From Alistipes sp. (GTDB lineage: Bacteria; Bacteroidota; Bacteroidia; Bacteroidales; Rikenellaceae), in assembly GCA_017646625.1 (NCBI GenBank), contig JAGCMF010000013.1, positions 1 through 64,000 of the forward strand: a DNA stretch of 64,000 nucleotides, in the 5' to 3' direction. Below, piece by piece: positions 61,714-64,000 of the stretch (position 1 is the first letter of the stretch; each line of letters starts with the position of its first letter). The notes under the pieces were generated by a model that saw nothing but the letters and a program-made list of their open reading frames with translations, made no database searches and was not told the origin of the DNA. The translations under genes and the position numbers were made by a program.

Positions 61714-63261
61714 ATGACACAGGAAGAATTGTTTAAGAAGCTTATTGCTCACTGTAAGGAGTATGGATTTATATTCCCTTCGAGTGAGATTTATGACGGT
61801 CTCGGTGCTGTCTACGATTATGGCCAGAATGGTGTTGAGCTCAAGAATAACATCAAGCGTTATTGGTGGGACTCAATGGTTAAGCTCAACGAGAATATCG
61901 TAGGTATCGATGCCGCCATCTTCATGCACCCAAAGACATGGGAGGCGTCAGGTCACGTTGGTGCCTTCAACGATCCACTTATCGACAATAAGGACTCGAA
62001 GAAGCGTTACCGTGCCGATGTCCTCATCGAGGATTGGATGGCAAAGCAGGAGGAGAAGATACAGAAGGAGGTGGAGAAGGCACGTAAGCGTTTCGGTGAG
62101 CAGTTCGACGAGGCGCAGTACCTTGCTACATCGCCACGAGTGTTGGAGGTTAAGGCCAAGATGGATGCTGTGCATACGCGCTTTGCCGAGGCGTTGAACA
62201 ACAACGACCTTGTGGAGTTACGCCAGATAATCCTCGACTGCGAGATTGTCTGCCCTATCTCTGGTACACGCAACTGGACAGATGTACGTCAGTTCAACCT
62301 TATGTTCTCTACACAGATGGGTTCTACGGCTGATGGTGCTAACACCGTATACCTCCGTCCCGAGACAGCACAGGGTATCTTTGTTAACTACCTCAACGTG
62401 CAGAAGACGGGCCGCATGAAGCTTCCCTTCGGTATTGCGCAGATAGGTAAGGCTTTCCGTAACGAGATCGTTGCCCGTCAGTTTATCTTCCGTATGCGTG
62501 AGTTCGAGCAGATGGAGATGCAGTTCTTCGTGCAGCCAGGCACAGAGATGGAGTGGTGGGCAAAGTGGAAGGATACACGTATGGCATGGCACCGTGCCCT
62601 CGGCTTCGGCGACCAGAACTACCGTTTCCACGACCATGATAAGCTTGCTCACTATGCAAATGCCGCTACTGACGTAGAGTTTAACTTCCCATTTGGTTTC
62701 AAGGAGGTTGAGGGTATCCACTCACGTACCGACTTTGACCTTGGTCGTCACCAGGAGTTCTCTGGTAAGAAGATTCAGTACTTCGATCCAGAACGTGGTG
62801 AGAGCTATGTGCCATACGTTGTCGAGACATCTATCGGTGTTGACCGCATGTTCCTCCAGATCATGTCGGCAGCATATACCGAGGAGAAACTCGAGAATGG
62901 CGAGGAGCGCGTGGTATTGCGCATCCCTGCAGCCCTTGCTCCTACGAAGGTTGCTGTCATGCCACTCGTTAAGAAGGATGGTCTGCCAGAGGTGGCACGC
63001 CAGATTATCGACGACCTCAAGTTCGACTACAACGTGGTATACGACGAGAAGGACTCTATCGGTAAGCGTTACCGTCGTCAGGATGCTATTGGTACACCAT
63101 TCTGTGTGACTATCGACCACGATACGCTTAACGACGGCATGGTTACCGTTCGTCACCGCGACACTATGCTCCAGGAGCGCGTTAAGATTGAGGATCTCCG
63201 TGCGTTGATCGAGAAGGAGGTATCGTTCCGCGAGCTCTTCAAGAAGATTAAGGAGGCGTAA
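61714..63261 (+). CDS. glyS: Glycyl-tRNA synthetase, single-chain (alpha2) type
   Basis: A 515-residue class II synthetase that charges tRNA-Gly. The N-terminal block FIFPSSEIYDGLGAVYDYG is typical of this form. FSTQMGS, YLRPETAQGIFVNY (motif 2 region), KLPFGIAQIGKAFRNEI and REFEQMEMQFF follow, and GVDRMFLQIMSAAY is motif 3. The C-terminal anticodon-binding domain runs from about 400. Residues about 110-180 hold a helical insertion (KQEEKIQKEVEKARKRFGEQ). Length is normal for the eukaryote-like bacterial form. Confidence 0.97.
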   Translation: MTQEELFKKLIAHCKEYGFIFPSSEIYDGLGAVYDYGQNGVELKNNIKRYWWDSMVKLNENIVGIDAAIFMHPKTWEASGHVGAFNDPLIDNKDSKKRYRADVLIEDWMAKQEEKIQKEVEKARKRFGEQFDEAQYLATSPRVLEVKAKMDAVHTRFAEALNNNDLVELRQIILDCEIVCPISGTRNWTDVRQFNLMFSTQMGSTADGANTVYLRPETAQGIFVNYLNVQKTGRMKLPFGIAQIGKAFRNEIVARQFIFRMREFEQMEMQFFVQPGTEMEWWAKWKDTRMAWHRALGFGDQNYRFHDHDKLAHYANAATDVEFNFPFGFKEVEGIHSRTDFDLGRHQEFSGKKIQYFDPERGESYVPYVVETSIGVDRMFLQIMSAAYTEEKLENGEERVVLRIPAALAPTKVAVMPLVKKDGLPEVARQIIDDLKFDYNVVYDEKDSIGKRYRRQDAIGTPFCVTIDHDTLNDGMVTVRHRDTMLQERVKIEDLRALIEKEVSFRELFKKIKEA

Positions 63262-63264
63262 TAT

Positions 63265-63375
63265 ATGACAAGTAAGCCATCATCTACCCGTAAGTGGTCT
63301 GTGGTAATCGCTATTATTGCTACATGTTTCGTTGTTGGCTATGGCATAGGTTACCTTATAGGTTCTATTTTGTAG
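63265..63375 (+). CDS. Small single-pass membrane protein, 36 residues
   Basis: ATG at 63265, three bases after the glyS stop, to TAG at 63373-63375, one base before the ruvX ATG. The product starts MTSKPSSTRKW and continues as one hydrophobic helix of about 22 residues with small-residue packing (GYGIGYLIGS). The tight fit between two real genes, the basic N-terminal face and the clean membrane segment support a real gene, but I know no homologue. Confidence 0.6.
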   Translation: MTSKPSSTRKWSVVIAIIATCFVVGYGIGYLIGSIL

Positions 63376-63376
63376 T

Positions 63377-63793
63377 ATGCCACGACTGATAGCCATAGAT
63401 TACGGCACGAAGCGCACAGGGTTGGCCGTCACCGACCCTATGGGCATCTTCGCCTCGCCCCTCGAGACTGTGGAGACGAAGCAGCTGGAACGCTACCTCG
63501 CCGACTACTTCCAGAGGGAGGAGGTGTCAACCATTGTTGTTGGCTATCCCCGCCAGATGAATGGTGAGCCCTCGGCGACGATGCGCTTCATACAGCCTCT
63601 TGTGGGTCGTCTGCGTCACGCCTACCCCGACAAGGCTGTGGTGACATATGACGAACGTTTCACCTCGGTATTGGCGCAGCGCACCATACGCGAGAGTGGC
63701 ATAGGCAAGATGGCACGTCGTGATAAGAGCCTTGTTGATAAGGTCTCTGCGGCGATAATCTTGCAGGACTATATGGCGTCGGTTGGAATGTAA
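63377..63793 (+). CDS. ruvX: RuvX/YqgF, putative pre-16S rRNA nuclease
   Basis: A 138-residue RNase H-fold protein. IAIDYGTKRTGLAVTDP at the N terminus holds the first catalytic Asp, VVGYPRQMNG is the next conserved block, and TYDERFTS plus DKVSAAIILQDY hold the remaining acidic residues. In E. coli it matures the 5' end of 16S rRNA; it was first described as a Holliday junction resolvase homologue. It lies between the small membrane gene and def, probably in one transcript from the glyS promoter. Confidence 0.93.
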   Translation: MPRLIAIDYGTKRTGLAVTDPMGIFASPLETVETKQLERYLADYFQREEVSTIVVGYPRQMNGEPSATMRFIQPLVGRLRHAYPDKAVVTYDERFTSVLAQRTIRESGIGKMARRDKSLVDKVSAAIILQDYMASVGM

Positions 63794-63814
63794 AACCCTG
63801 AAAATATAGAAATT

Positions 63815-64000
63815 ATGATTTATCCTATTGTTATATACGGCTCGCAGGTGCTGCGTAACGAGTCGGAGGATATCACTCCTGACTACCCAGAGCTCAAGAA
63901 GCTCATCGAGGATATGTGGATTACCCTCGGTGAGGCTGAGGGTGTGGGTCTTGCGGCTCCACAGATAGGCAAGAACATACGCCTCTTCATTGTCGACTGT
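63815..64000 (+). CDS. def: Peptide deformylase, 5' part (cut by window end)
   Basis: ATG at 63815, 21 nt after the ruvX stop; the frame stays open to the last base (62 codons). The product begins MIYPIVIYGSQVLR and reaches GVGLAAPQIGKN, deformylase motif I, whose Gln helps form the metal site. The Cys and HExxH motifs would lie beyond the window. The enzyme removes the formyl group from new proteins. Confidence 0.95.
   Translation, partial: MIYPIVIYGSQVLRNESEDITPDYPELKKLIEDMWITLGEAEGVGLAAPQIGKNIRLFIVDC

Noticed and set aside
1-64000. tRNA, rRNA and insertion-sequence transposase genes
   Set aside because: I read for T-loop motifs, rRNA-like text and DDE/HUH transposase signatures and saw none; a covariance-model scan would be more sensitive.

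Overview
The window looks like a chromosomal segment from a gut-type Bacteroidales bacterium. The evidence is a SusC/SusD pair, FimB/Mfa1-type fimbrillins, DUF4493 and PCMD lipoproteins, a BspA-like surface protein, and many clear copies of the Bacteroidetes -7 box TAnnTTTG, several with a TTTG/TTG element 19-20 nt upstream. An Alistipes-like (Rikenellaceae) member is my guess; the sequence alone does not prove a genus. All family assignments come from reading the translations; no database search was possible.

Layout. 1-319: 3' end of a zeta-toxin-like gene. 416-1900: a small lipoprotein, then about 500 bp of densely folded repeats without a convincing gene. 1923-3543: prs and engB (minus strand). 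3795-13507: seven same-strand genes that all encode exported proteins (a fimbrillin-like lipoprotein, three DUF4493 lipoproteins of which the last carries a PCMD domain, two small beta-barrels, and a second PCMD lipoprotein). 13611-14258: HAD phosphatase. 14443-15636: tyrosine recombinase. 15638-15962: three copies of a 17-bp site, two direct and one inverted, forming a likely invertible promoter segment. 16063-30011: an eight-gene Mfa1/FimA-type fimbrial operon. 30092-33402 (minus): a beta-barrel, an acyltransferase and a HTH/S24-like regulator. 33671-35378: a sigma-54 activator without a DNA-binding domain and an unknown protein. 35667-37407 (minus): GGGtGRT protein and a NifU-like scaffold. 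37624-42897 (minus): a BACON/LRR surface protein and an Oar-like TonB-dependent receptor. 43407-55806: SusC, SusD, a repeat-rich lipoprotein and two successive pairs of S8 protease plus small lipoprotein. 55895-64000: housekeeping genes (waaA, yraN, pepE, acpP, rnc, an L,D-transpeptidase, radC, glyS, a 36-residue membrane protein, ruvX, and the start of def).

How the parts may work together. The strongest system is the phase-variable fimbrial locus. A recombinase lies directly upstream of sites shaped like tyrosine-recombinase core sites (AGTTC-7 nt-GAACT). The only consensus -7 box inside the segment, TAACTTTG, now points away from the fimbrial operon and into the 3' end of the recombinase gene. 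The genome is therefore probably captured in the OFF state, and inversion between the outer sites would turn the promoter towards the fimbrial genes. The SusCD locus looks like a protein or peptide utilisation system, because its accessory genes are secreted subtilisin-type proteases. The C-terminal tail of each small lipoprotein resembles the pro/mature region of its neighbouring protease.
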